Assembly (NCBI RefSeq): GCF_002930645.1
Contig: NZ_PSNW01000001.1
Coordinates: forward strand, 364,600 to 428,599
Source: Solimonas fluminis
GTDB lineage: Bacteria; Pseudomonadota; Gammaproteobacteria; Nevskiales; Nevskiaceae
DNA length: 64,000 nucleotides
Direction: 5' to 3'
The notes beneath the pieces are model-generated. The model was not told where the DNA came from. It saw nothing but the letters and a program-made list of their open reading frames with translations, and made no database searches. Shown piece by piece: positions 8,406 through 16,529 of the stretch. The translations under genes and the position numbers were made by a program. Every line of letters starts with the position of its first letter. Position 1 is the first letter of the stretch.

Positions 8406-10148
8406 ATGGCTACCTACAAGGCCCCCCTGCGCGAAATCAGCTTCGTCCTCAACAATGTCCTCAAGGCGGAGCGGCTGTCTCAGCTGCCGGGCCTGGAGGA
8501 AGCCACCCCGGAAACCCTGGGCGGCCTGATCGAGGAAGCAGCCAAGCTGATCCAGAACGAGCTGGCGCCGCTGAACGCCAAGTCCGACCAGCAGGGCTGC
8601 GTCTACTCGAACCACGAGGTGAAGGTGCCGGACGGCTTCAAGGAATTCTGGAAGTCCTACTCCGAGGCCGGCTGGATCGGCATCATGCAGAGCCAGGAGT
8701 ACGGTGGCGCCGGCCTGCCCTACACCCTGGGCAAGGTGATCGAGGAACTGCTGTGCTCGGCCAACGTGGCCTTCGCGCTGTACCCGGGCCTGACCCAGGG
8801 CTGCTTCGAGGCGATCGCCGCCAACGGTACCGACGAGCAGAAGCAGACCTACCTGCCCAAGCTGGCCACCGGCGAGTGGTCCGGCACCATGTGCATGACC
8901 GAGCCGCAGGCCGGCTCCGACCTGGCGGCGGTCAAGACCAAGGCCACCCCGCAGGCCGACGGCTCCTTCCTGCTGGAAGGCAGCAAGATCTTCATCACCT
9001 CGGGCGAGCATGGGATGGCGGACAACATCATCCACTTCACCCTCGCCCGCCTGCCGGACTCACCCCCGGGCATCAAGGGGCTGTCCACCTTCGTGGTGCC
9101 CAAGTATCTGGTCAACGCCGACGGATCGCTGGGCGAGCGCAACCCGGTCAAGGCCGTCTCCATCGAGCACAAGATGGGCATCAACGGTTCCTGCACCTGC
9201 ACCATGAGCTTCGAGAATGCCAAGGGCTGGATGATCGGCGCGCCGAACACCGGCATCCAGAACATGTTCGTGATGATGAACCTGGCGCGCATCATGGTGG
9301 GCTACCAGGGGCTGGGCCAGTGCGAGCTGGCCACCCAGAACGCCATCGCCTATGCACTGGACCGCAAGCAGGGCAAGGCCTTCAACGGCGGCGACGTGAT
9401 TGCCCATCATCCGGACGTGCGGCGCATGCTGCTGCAGATGAAGGCCGTCACCGAAGGCGCCCGCGTGCTGGCCTATGAAACCGCCCTGCACGTGGATGCC
9501 AGCCACCATGCCGCCGATCCGGCCGCCCGCGAAGAGGCCCAGGACTGGGTCGAGCTGGCCACCCCGCTGGTCAAGGCCTACTGCACCGACAGCGCGGTGG
9601 AACTGGGCTCCATGGCGATCCAGGTCTACGGCGGGCACGGCTTCATCAAGGAGCACGGCATCGAGCAGATCGTGCGCGACTCCAAGATCCTCTGCCTCTA
9701 CGAAGGCACCAACGGCATCCAAGCCATGGACCTGGTGCGCCGCAAGCTGATGCTCAATGGCGGCCGCCTGCCCAAGCGCTTCTTCGAAGCCGTGCGCAAG
9801 GATCTGGCCGACGCTCCGGACTTCATCGCCGGACCGCTGGCGACCGCCGTCGACGACCTGGAGAGCACCACCGCCTGGATCCAGCAGTCCTACAAGACCA
9901 GCCCGGATGACGGCGCCTTCGGCTGCGTGGACTTCCTGCGCGCCTTCTCGCTGACCTACCTGGGCTGGAACTGGCTGCGCATGACCCGTGCCGCGGATGC
10001 TACCGGCGACCAGCTGTTCGCCGACACCAAGCGGGCCACGGCGCAGTTCTTCGCCAGCCGCATGCTGTCGCAGGTGCCGGCACTGCTGGCCAACGTGCGC
10101 CAGAGCGCGGCGCCGCTGATGGCCTTCGACGTCGCCGGCTTGCAGTGA
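8406..10148 (+). CDS. Long-form acyl-CoA dehydrogenase (DmdC/FadE-like)
   Basis: FAD-dependent alpha,beta-dehydrogenation of an acyl-CoA. The ATG at 8406 gives a 580-residue protein, the length of the long family with an extra N-terminal segment and an Acyl-CoA_dh_C extension. An N-terminal region starting MATYKAPLREISFVLN typical of this subfamily is followed by the dehydrogenase core with the signature MCMTEPQAGSDLAAV, the SCTCTMSFENAKGWMIG middle domain, QVYGGHGFIKEHGIEQIVRD and LCLYEGTNGIQAMDL. The last block carries the probable catalytic base Glu. Homologues include 3-methylmercaptopropionyl-CoA dehydrogenase (DmdC) and long-chain FadE proteins. The substrate cannot be told. A continuous open frame reaches back to 7230 but that part is an rmlC/rmlD shadow. 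Confidence 0.95.
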   Translation: MATYKAPLREISFVLNNVLKAERLSQLPGLEEATPETLGGLIEEAAKLIQNELAPLNAKSDQQGCVYSNHEVKVPDGFKEFWKSYSEAGWIGIMQSQEYGGAGLPYTLGKVIEELLCSANVAFALYPGLTQGCFEAIAANGTDEQKQTYLPKLATGEWSGTMCMTEPQAGSDLAAVKTKATPQADGSFLLEGSKIFITSGEHGMADNIIHFTLARLPDSPPGIKGLSTFVVPKYLVNADGSLGERNPVKAVSIEHKMGINGSCTCTMSFENAKGWMIGAPNTGIQNMFVMMNLARIMVGYQGLGQCELATQNAIAYALDRKQGKAFNGGDVIAHHPDVRRMLLQMKAVTEGARVLAYETALHVDASHHAADPAAREEAQDWVELATPLVKAYCTDSAVELGSMAIQVYGGHGFIKEHGIEQIVRDSKILCLYEGTNGIQAMDLVRRKLMLNGGRLPKRFFEAVRKDLADAPDFIAGPLATAVDDLESTTAWIQQSYKTSPDDGAFGCVDFLRAFSLTYLGWNWLRMTRAADATGDQLFADTKRATAQFFASRMLSQVPALLANVRQSAAPLMAFDVAGLQ

Positions 10149-10200
10149 TCCGGGGCGCAGCCTAGGCTGCGCCAACTCCAAGGACCAAAGGGGATTGACG

Positions 10201-10677
10201 ATGAGCGTGTACGGATTCGAAGCCAAGACCATCGACGGCCAGAGCCAGTCGCTGGACGCCTACCGCGGCAAGGTGCTGCTGATCGTCAACGTCGCCAGCA
10301 AGTGCGGCTTCACGCCGCAGTACAAGGGCCTGGAAGAGGTCTACCGCCGGAACAAGGACAAGGGCCTGGCGGTGCTGGGCTTCCCCTGCGACCAGTTCGG
10401 CCACCAGGAGCCGGGCGACGAGAACGAGATCAAGAATTTCTGCTCGCTCTCCTATGACGTCAGCTTCCCGCTGTTCGCCAAGATCGACGTCAACGGCGAC
10501 AACGCCCACCCGCTCTACAAGTACCTGAAGACCGCCTCCCCGGGCATCCTCGGCACCGAGGGCATCAAGTGGAACTTCACCAAGTTCCTGGTCGACAGGA
10601 ACGGCAACGTGGTGAAGCGCTACGGTTCCATGGATACGCCGGAGAAGATCGAGAAGGACATCGCGGCGCTGCTCTGA
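10201..10677 (+). CDS. Glutathione peroxidase family protein (Cys type)
   Basis: Thiol peroxidase reducing hydrogen peroxide or lipid hydroperoxides, probably with thioredoxin or glutathione as donor. The 158-residue cytoplasmic protein has the peroxidatic-site block NVASKCGFTPQYKGLEEVY (Cys instead of selenocysteine), GFPCDQFGHQEPGDENEI (Gln) and WNFTKFLVDRNG (Trp), completing the family's catalytic triad. ATG 10201 is preferred over TTG 10195 because it matches the family N-terminus (MSVYGFEAKTIDG). It lies 52 bases after the acyl-CoA dehydrogenase and ends at a strong terminator, so it may be read with it or alone. Confidence 0.96.
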   Translation: MSVYGFEAKTIDGQSQSLDAYRGKVLLIVNVASKCGFTPQYKGLEEVYRRNKDKGLAVLGFPCDQFGHQEPGDENEIKNFCSLSYDVSFPLFAKIDVNGDNAHPLYKYLKTASPGILGTEGIKWNFTKFLVDRNGNVVKRYGSMDTPEKIEKDIAALL

Positions 10678-10699
10678 AATCTTGCGCAGCACTCCATTC

Positions 10700-10725
10700 A
10701 AGGCCCCCGAAAGGGGGCCTTTTTC
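10700..10725 (+). terminator. Rho-independent terminator after the peroxidase gene
   Basis: AAGGCCCCC, a short GAAA-type loop, then GGGGGCC followed by six T. This is a textbook intrinsic terminator 23 bases after the peroxidase stop. Confidence 0.95.
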
Positions 10726-11090
10726 GTGGGGCCGGCACAGCAAGGATGAAATTTTATTTGATAAATAAAAACACAAAAAATTGATCATTAATAAAAGGAT
10801 TTCAGGGATGAATCTCATTTTCCTGCCATGCACTCATCCTTCCTCAATGTCATTTTTCCATGTCAAAAAAGGCTGCATTAGAAATTTATATTCATCTACG
10901 TTCAACACAGATAATTCATCTGCTGAATCCTATACACTCCTGAAATCACGGAAAAATATCCATGACGAAAATGATTCTTCATCATGCTGAAAACTTCACT
11001 AATTTGACGATCATGGATAATAAAATAGAATAAGCGCCACTTTGTACCGTCAACTGGCGGTGCGCCATTCCTAGAACACATACAGGGAGA
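10726..11090. other. AT-rich region upstream of ggpPS; probable regulatory DNA
   Basis: About 365 bases whose GC content is far below that of the flanking genes. It contains A/T-runs such as ATAAATAAAAACACAAAAAA and ATCATTAATAAAAGG. Small frames (for example 10781-10990 plus, 69 codons) have no recognisable domain and no good ribosome site, so I do not call them. Given the downstream osmolyte gene, the region is a plausible site for a salt-responsive promoter or for silencing by an H-NS-like protein; that is inference. Confidence 0.5.
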
Positions 11091-11096
11091 ATGCGC

Positions 11097-13364
11097 ATGC
11101 TTCTGGCCACGGACCTGGACGGGACCTTCCTCGCCGGAACCCCCGAGGATCGTCTGCGTCTTTACCAGCTCGTCAGCCGTCACCCGGATATCCGCCTGGC
11201 CTATGTCACGGGGCGGGGCCTGGACTCGGTCCTGCCGCTGCTGGGGGACCCCGCCCTGCCCAAGCCGGACTACATCGTCTGCGACGTGGGCGCCACGGTC
11301 GTGGACGGCCGGACCCTGCAGCCGGTGGAGCCGCTGCAGAGCCGCATCGGCGCGCTATGGCCGGGGGACCAGGTGGTGGCCGGCGCGCTCGACCACTTCG
11401 GCCTGCGGCGCCAGGACGTGCCCCAGGAGCGCCGCTGCTCCTACTTCTGCGGCGAGTCGGCGATTACCGACGGACTGCAGCAGGCCGTCGGCGGCTTGGG
11501 CTGCGACCTGCTCTATTCCGCCGATCTCTACCTCGACGTGCTGCCCCGCGGGGTCAACAAAGGCAGCACCCTGATGGGGCTGATCGGTCACTTGGGCATC
11601 CCGCAGGATCGTGTGCTGGTCGCCGGAGACACCCTCAATGACCTGTCGATGTTCCAGCAGGGCTTCAAGGGTGTTTGCGTGGGCGATTCCGAGTCCTGGC
11701 TGCTGCAGGCAACCCAGGGCAATGCCCGGGTGCTGCACGCAGACGCTCACGGCTGCGGCGGCATCCTGGAAGCACTGGAGTACTTCGGCTTCATCGGCAA
11801 CGCCGGCATCGACGCGCATGCCAGTCCGGCGCCCGAAACCGGCCCCTCGGATCTGGTGATCGTCTATCACCGCCTGCCCTACGACGAGATCGTCGAGAAC
11901 GGCCGGGTCCGCCGGGTGGTGCCGCAGTCGCCGAACGGCATCATGCCGACGCTGCTGAGCTTCTTTGCCGATGGCCGCCGCGGCGCCTGGGTCGCTTGGG
12001 GCGTCAACGATCCCAAGCGCGGCCCCTTCGAGTCGCATACCCCGGTCGACCCGCTGCGCTATCCCAGGCTCACCGCCGCGCGGGTCGCACTGTCCAAGCA
12101 GGACGTCGACGTCTTCTATCGCCATTTCTCCAAGGAAGCGTTCTGGCCGACGCTCCACACCTTCTGGGAACGTGCGACCTTCCGCGAGGATCACTGGCAG
12201 GTGTTCCTGAAGATCAACCGCCTGTTCGCGGAACGCACCGCCGCCGAAGCCGCCGAGGGTGCCACGGTGTGGATCCACGACTACAACCTGTGGATGGTGC
12301 CGGCGACGCTGCGCGAACTGCGCCCGGACCTGAAGATCGCGTTCTTCCACCACACCTATTTCCCTTCCGCCGACGTCTTCAACGTCATCCCGTGGCGCCG
12401 CACCATTGTCGGCAGCCTGCTGCAATGCGATTACGTGGGCTTCCACATCCCGCGCCAGGTGGAGAACTTCGTCGACGTGGTGCGCGGGGCGGCGCCGGTG
12501 CGGGTGGTCGAACGCCGCAGCTGCGCGCCGCGCTTCGTCACCTATGGCTGTGCCGTGGGGCTGGAGAACTACAGCACCTGCATCGACGTCGGCGACCGCC
12601 GCATCCGCCTGGGCGCGCACCCGGTCGGCACCGATCTGGGCCGCATCGAGCAAGCCCTGTCGCGCACGCCCGTGCAGAAGCGGATGGCCGAACTGCGGCA
12701 GTCCCTCAACGGCCAGCGCCTGATCCTGTCGGTGGAGCGCCTGGACTACACCAAGGGCACGCTGGAAAAGCTGCGGGCCTTCGAGAAGCTGCTGGAGGAG
12801 CACCCGGAGCTGCTGGGCAAGGTCACGCTGATCACGATCTGCGTGCCCGCAGCCCAGGAGATGACCGTCTATCGCAACCTTCAGCATGGCATCGAGCAGG
12901 CCGTGGGCCGCATCAATGGCCGCTATTCGCGCGTGGGCTGGACCCCGGTGCAGTTCTTCTTCCGCAGCCTGCCCTTCGAGGAAGTGGTCGCCTATTACGC
13001 CATGGCCGATCTGATGTGGATCACGCCGCTGCGCGACGGCCTGAACCTGGTCGCAAAGGAATATGTCGCCACCCAGGGACTCAGCGGCGGCCGCGGCGTG
13101 CTGGTGCTATCGGAGTTCGCCGGCGCCGCCGCGGAACTCAAGGGCGCCATCCTGACGAACCCGCACGACGTGATGGACCTGAAGAACGGCTGCTACCTGG
13201 GCCTCAACATGGGCCGCGCCGAAGCCAGCGCACGCCTGCGTCAACTGTTCGACATCGTCAGCCACTACGACGTGCGGCGCTGGGGCGACGATTTCCTCGG
13301 CGCCACCCGGACCAAGGCGGCGCAGCCGGTACGCCGGATCGCCGCACTGGCTCCCCAGCGCTGA
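11097..13364 (+). CDS. ggpPS: Bifunctional glucosylglycerol-phosphate phosphatase-synthase
   Basis: Predicted to make the compatible solute glucosylglycerol from ADP-glucose and glycerol-3-phosphate in one protein. Residues 1 to about 240 form a HAD phosphatase: MLLATDLDGTFLAG (DxDGT), VTGRGL and the late motif VAGDTLNDLSMFQQG. Residues about 255-750 form a GT20 synthase: VWIHDYNLWMVPATLR, FFHHTYFPSADVFNVIPWR, SVERLDYTKG and the donor-site block RDGLNLVAKEYVA. The FPSADVFN and CVPAAQEMTVY variants resemble GgpS rather than trehalose-phosphate synthase OtsA, and the phosphatase-first fusion matches the GgpPS type described from Stenotrophomonas rhizophila. The ATG at 11097 sits six bases after AGGGAGA; ATG 11091 has no spacing. 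A trehalose or other glycosyl-phosphate product is the main alternative. The protein has 755 residues. Confidence 0.88.
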   Translation: MLLATDLDGTFLAGTPEDRLRLYQLVSRHPDIRLAYVTGRGLDSVLPLLGDPALPKPDYIVCDVGATVVDGRTLQPVEPLQSRIGALWPGDQVVAGALDHFGLRRQDVPQERRCSYFCGESAITDGLQQAVGGLGCDLLYSADLYLDVLPRGVNKGSTLMGLIGHLGIPQDRVLVAGDTLNDLSMFQQGFKGVCVGDSESWLLQATQGNARVLHADAHGCGGILEALEYFGFIGNAGIDAHASPAPETGPSDLVIVYHRLPYDEIVENGRVRRVVPQSPNGIMPTLLSFFADGRRGAWVAWGVNDPKRGPFESHTPVDPLRYPRLTAARVALSKQDVDVFYRHFSKEAFWPTLHTFWERATFREDHWQVFLKINRLFAERTAAEAAEGATVWIHDYNLWMVPATLRELRPDLKIAFFHHTYFPSADVFNVIPWRRTIVGSLLQCDYVGFHIPRQVENFVDVVRGAAPVRVVERRSCAPRFVTYGCAVGLENYSTCIDVGDRRIRLGAHPVGTDLGRIEQALSRTPVQKRMAELRQSLNGQRLILSVERLDYTKGTLEKLRAFEKLLEEHPELLGKVTLITICVPAAQEMTVYRNLQHGIEQAVGRINGRYSRVGWTPVQFFFRSLPFEEVVAYYAMADLMWITPLRDGLNLVAKEYVATQGLSGGRGVLVLSEFAGAAAELKGAILTNPHDVMDLKNGCYLGLNMGRAEASARLRQLFDIVSHYDVRRWGDDFLGATRTKAAQPVRRIAALAPQR

Positions 13365-13369
13365 ACGGC

Positions 13370-14248
13370 CTAGAGGCGCGCCGCCGCGAAGGTATCGCAG
13401 TTCCCGGGGTCGCCGGACTCGAAGCCGGCGCGGAACCAGCGCACGCGCTGCTCCGAGGTACCGTGGCTGAAGGCGTCGGGCACCACGTGGCCCTGGGCCT
13501 GCTTCTGCAGGCGATCGTCGCCGATCGCGGTGGCGGTGTTCAGGGCCTCCTCGACGTCGCCGCTCTCCAGCCACTGCAGCTTTTTTTCCGAACGGTTGGC
13601 CCAGACGCCGGCGAGGCAGTCCGCCTGCAGTTCCTGGCGCACCAGCAGGCCGCCATCACCCTGCACGTTCTGGCCGCGGCGGCGCGCCTCGTTGACCTTG
13701 GCGCTGACGCCGAGCAGCGTCTGCACGTGATGGCCCACCTCGTGGGCGATGACATAGGCATAGGCGAAGTCGCCGCCGCCGCCCAGGCGCTGCTGCATGT
13801 CCTGGAAGAAGGACATGTCCAGGTAGACCTGGTGATCGCCGGGGCAGTAGAACGGCCCCGACGCCGAGGTGGCGCTGCCGCAGGCCGAATCCACGCCGCC
13901 GGAGAACAGGATCAGCTTGGGCTGTTCGTACTGGCGGCCGGACTGCTGGAAGATTTCACCCCAGACCCGCTCGGTCTCGCCCAGGATGGCCCGCACGAAA
14001 TCGGCGGCCTCGTCGCTGGCGGGCGGCGCGGCACCCTCCTGCGCCGCCGGCGGGGCCATCCCCTCGGTCACCTGGGACACCAGGCCCAGCATCTCCAGCG
14101 GGTTCTTGCCCAGGATCAGGCTCAGCACCACGACCACGGCGATGCCACCCAGGCCGAGCTTGCCGCCGCCGCCGCCGAGCCCGCCGCGACGCCCCGAACC
14201 GCGGACATCCACCACGTTGTCGCTGCGCTGTCCGCCACGCCACTTCAT
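13370..14248 (-). CDS. Membrane-anchored neutral zinc metallopeptidase (YpfJ family)
   Basis: Predicted zinc metallopeptidase of the YpfJ/KPN_02809 family. The 292-residue protein begins MKWRGGQRSDNVVDVRG, as in the family, with a Gly-rich stretch and one membrane segment (LGGIAVVVVLSLILG). The catalytic domain shows FYCPGDHQVYLDMSFFQDM and the zincin motif AHEVGHHVQTLLG (HExxH), then RQELQADCLAGVWAN, whose Glu is a probable third ligand. An upstream in-frame ATG (14305) would add 19 residues outside the family. It converges with ggpPS, five bases apart. Physiological substrate is unknown. Confidence 0.93.
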   Translation of the reverse strand: MKWRGGQRSDNVVDVRGSGRRGGLGGGGGKLGLGGIAVVVVLSLILGKNPLEMLGLVSQVTEGMAPPAAQEGAAPPASDEAADFVRAILGETERVWGEIFQQSGRQYEQPKLILFSGGVDSACGSATSASGPFYCPGDHQVYLDMSFFQDMQQRLGGGGDFAYAYVIAHEVGHHVQTLLGVSAKVNEARRRGQNVQGDGGLLVRQELQADCLAGVWANRSEKKLQWLESGDVEEALNTATAIGDDRLQKQAQGHVVPDAFSHGTSEQRVRWFRAGFESGDPGNCDTFAAARL

Positions 14249-14312
14249 GCGCCACTCCTGTCGCTGCCTGCCGCGATCCTCCACTGCGGTGGCGGGCGGA
14301 CGCAAGTACGGC

Positions 14313-14960
14313 TCAGGCCGGCGCTTTCAGCACTTGGGCGAGCGCCGCATCCAGCAGCCGGGCTCTCGGCTTCCAGGGATACTCGGGAATCGTGACCAGC
14401 GAATGGCAGATGCCCAGCAGCGAGCACAGCAAGGCCTCGCCGAGCAGCTGCGGGTCGCCGACGTGAGCGGCGCCCTCGGCCTGGGCGGCCTGCACTAGCC
14501 GGCGGAACAGGTCGAAGCGCTCGACGATGGGCGAAGCCTCGACGTAGAGCTGCTCGCCCGGCTCGGCCTGGTCCTGGTTGAGGTAGACCATGCGGTAGCG
14601 CTCGGGATGGTCGCACCAGTAGTCGACGTAGACGGCGCAGGCGCGGCGCAGGCGCTGCTCCCCGCTGCCCTCGCCCGCGGCGCGCTCGATGCGGGCGAAC
14701 AGCTCGGCGAAGAAATCCTCCCAGATGTGCCGCAGCAGGTCGTTCTTGCTGCGGAAGTAGCCGTAGAGGCTCATGGTGCTGCAGCCGGCCTGCGCGGCGA
14801 TGCGCCGCATGCTGACGGCGGCGAAGCCTTCCAGCGCGAACAGGCCGCGGGCGGCGTCGATCACCCGGGCGCGGACCTCCTGCTCACGGTCGATGGAACG
14901 GCGCGGCCTGCCGCGCCCCCTACCCGCCCCCGCCTGCGCATCGCCGGTTTGACTCGCCAT
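14313..14960 (-). CDS. TetR family transcriptional regulator
   Basis: Predicted repressor of the divergent nitrilase-like/amine-oxidase operon. The 215-residue protein has an R/G-rich N-terminal tail, then the TetR helix-turn-helix block ARVIDAARGLFALEGFAAVS followed by AQAGCSTMSLYGYFRSKNDL, and a helical C-terminal ligand domain typical of the WHG/TetR_C_33 type (CAVYVDYWCDHPERYRMVYL). The start could also be ATG 14966, two codons upstream. The 51-base gap to the divergent gene carries a GTAC-rich palindrome, the likely operator. The ligand is unknown; an amine or amide would suit the neighbours. Confidence 0.94.
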   Translation of the reverse strand: MASQTGDAQAGAGRGRGRPRRSIDREQEVRARVIDAARGLFALEGFAAVSMRRIAAQAGCSTMSLYGYFRSKNDLLRHIWEDFFAELFARIERAAGEGSGEQRLRRACAVYVDYWCDHPERYRMVYLNQDQAEPGEQLYVEASPIVERFDLFRRLVQAAQAEGAAHVGDPQLLGEALLCSLLGICHSLVTIPEYPWKPRARLLDAALAQVLKAPA

Positions 14961-14974
14961 CCTCATCCGCCTTA

Positions 14975-14998
14975 TTTTTACGTACACGTACAATAAAT
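14975..14998. promoter_or_regulatory. Candidate TetR operator in the divergent promoter
   Basis: An AT-flanked palindromic core GTAC-AC-GTAC (14982-14991) lies between the divergent tetR and nitrilase-like genes, 15 bases upstream of one start and 22 of the other. TetR regulators normally bind such a site next to their own gene. Not a perfect long palindrome, so moderate confidence. Confidence 0.5.
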
Positions 14999-15011
14999 AA
15001 AGGATCGCTGG

Positions 15012-16514
15012 ATGATCAAGGGGAGGATTGCAAGAGGCGCGCTGCTGCTGGCCGCCGGCCTGCTGGGCGGCTGCGGCCAGAGCCGGGCACCCGTCCTGCC
15101 GGCGCCGCCGGCTGCCGAGCGGCCCAGCCTGGCGGAGTGCGCCGCGCTGCGACCGCCCCGCTGGCAGGCCGCCACGGGGCAGGCCCAGGCCGGCGCCCGG
15201 CTGCGCGCGGTGGCCCTGCAGTACAAGCAGGACATTCGCCACGTGGTGGATTACGCCGCCTTCCGCCGCAAGATGCGCTGCCTGATGGAGGAGCAGGTGG
15301 TGCCGGTGATGCAGCCCGGCCTGCCGACCCTGGTGGTGTTCAACGAAGACGCCGGACTGATGAGCATCGCCACCGGCACCCGCGGCGCCCTGGTGCGGGC
15401 CCAGGCGCAGACGCCGCTGCGCGCGCCTGCCGGCGATGCGCTGCCGCTGGGCATCCTCGGCGCGCTGGGACTGCTCAACACCGCCTACCTGCCGCAGGTG
15501 CTGGCCTACCAGCTGCGCTTTCCGCTCACCGATCCGCGCAAGCAGGTCTTTCTGGCGGCCACGGACACCTTCGCCCGCGCTTTCTCGCAGACCTTCTCCG
15601 ACATCGCGCGCGACTACGGCGTCTACGTGGTGGCCTCCAACAACCAGGCGCCCTACCGCACCTCGCGCGATCCGCTGGAGATCGCGCTGTTCAAGGACCC
15701 GGACCTCGCGGACGTGGACGAGGTCTACGTGGCCACCAGCAGCCACATCGCCAACGTCACCTTCCTCTGGGGGCCGCGCGACCTGCATCCGGAGGCCCCG
15801 CGCGGCGAGACCAACCTGCTGTTCGCCAACCAGAAGCTGCCGTTGACCGACATCGAGCTGAACGTGCTGGGCCTGGACGAGGGGCCGGCTACCGGCGAGG
15901 CGGGCCTGGCCAATGCCGCGGGAGTGGAGGTGGAAGGCTTCCGCCTGGGCTTCGCCACCTCCCTGCCCGCCTTCCAGTGGGGCTACCCCTACGGCGAGCG
16001 GCCGGAGGGCTTCGAGCCCTGCGCCGACATCGCCGCCCGCTACATGCCCTGCATGGACGCCCTGGGCGTGGACGTGGTGATCCAGGCCGAGGCCAACCCC
16101 GGGCGCTGGGCCGCCCACTACGCCGGCGGCTGGCAGCCGCTGGAGTGGATGAACAGCACCTGGCGCACGGTGGCAGAACCCAGTGTGGGCTTCCGCTACA
16201 ACATTACCGCGCACCTGGTCGGCAACCTGCTGGACCTGGCCTTCGACGGCCAGAGCGCCATTACTGAACGCAGGGCACAGGCGCCGCCGCGCCATTACGT
16301 CGGCAACCTCGAATTCGAACCCGGCGTGGACGTGGATTGGTACCAGGCCTTCCAGGGCGGCAAGCGCGAGTTCCTGGCGCTGGCGCCCTGGGTCACCGAC
16401 GACGCGCCGCGCGGCAGGCTGCTCGCCACCGGCGCCCAGCTCGCGCCCGGCAGCGGCGACGCGCTGGAAAACGACTATCTCGAAACCGCCGTCTGGGCCG
16501 ATCTGGTCCGCTGA
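15012..16514 (+). CDS. Nitrilase-like (carbon-nitrogen hydrolase fold) lipoprotein
   Basis: A 500-residue exported lipoprotein with lipobox LLGGC at residues 17-21, followed by a carbon-nitrogen hydrolase-like domain. Visible landmarks are LVVFNEDAG (Glu112, position of the catalytic Glu), NQKLPLTDIE (Lys275, position of the catalytic Lys) and FRLGFATSLPAF, where the family expects Cys in a GxAxC pattern but this gene has Ser317. A Cys-rich insertion (FEPCADIAARYMPCMDALG) follows and might supply another nucleophile. It is therefore uncertain whether the protein is an active amidase/nitrilase. It is divergent from tetR and 15 bases upstream of the Tat-exported amine oxidase, suggesting joint action on an amine or amide outside the cytoplasm. 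Confidence 0.8.
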   Translation: MIKGRIARGALLLAAGLLGGCGQSRAPVLPAPPAAERPSLAECAALRPPRWQAATGQAQAGARLRAVALQYKQDIRHVVDYAAFRRKMRCLMEEQVVPVMQPGLPTLVVFNEDAGLMSIATGTRGALVRAQAQTPLRAPAGDALPLGILGALGLLNTAYLPQVLAYQLRFPLTDPRKQVFLAATDTFARAFSQTFSDIARDYGVYVVASNNQAPYRTSRDPLEIALFKDPDLADVDEVYVATSSHIANVTFLWGPRDLHPEAPRGETNLLFANQKLPLTDIELNVLGLDEGPATGEAGLANAAGVEVEGFRLGFATSLPAFQWGYPYGERPEGFEPCADIAARYMPCMDALGVDVVIQAEANPGRWAAHYAGGWQPLEWMNSTWRTVAEPSVGFRYNITAHLVGNLLDLAFDGQSAITERRAQAPPRHYVGNLEFEPGVDVDWYQAFQGGKREFLALAPWVTDDAPRGRLLATGAQLAPGSGDALENDYLETAVWADLVR

Positions 16515-16529
16515 ATCCGGAAACCACTC

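Noticed and set aside
10781-10990. 69-codon open frame in the AT-rich spacer
   Set aside because: No ribosome site at the proper distance, no domain, odd composition; more likely chance in AT-rich regulatory DNA.
11097-13364. Reading as a trehalose synthase-phosphatase (OtsAB fusion)
   Set aside because: Domain order is phosphatase first, and donor/acceptor motifs resemble GgpS; kept only as an alternative.
14961-16295. Long N-terminal extension of the TetR gene on the minus strand
   Set aside because: It is antisense to the nitrilase-like lipoprotein gene; the regulator's own start with basic tail is at 14960 or 14966.
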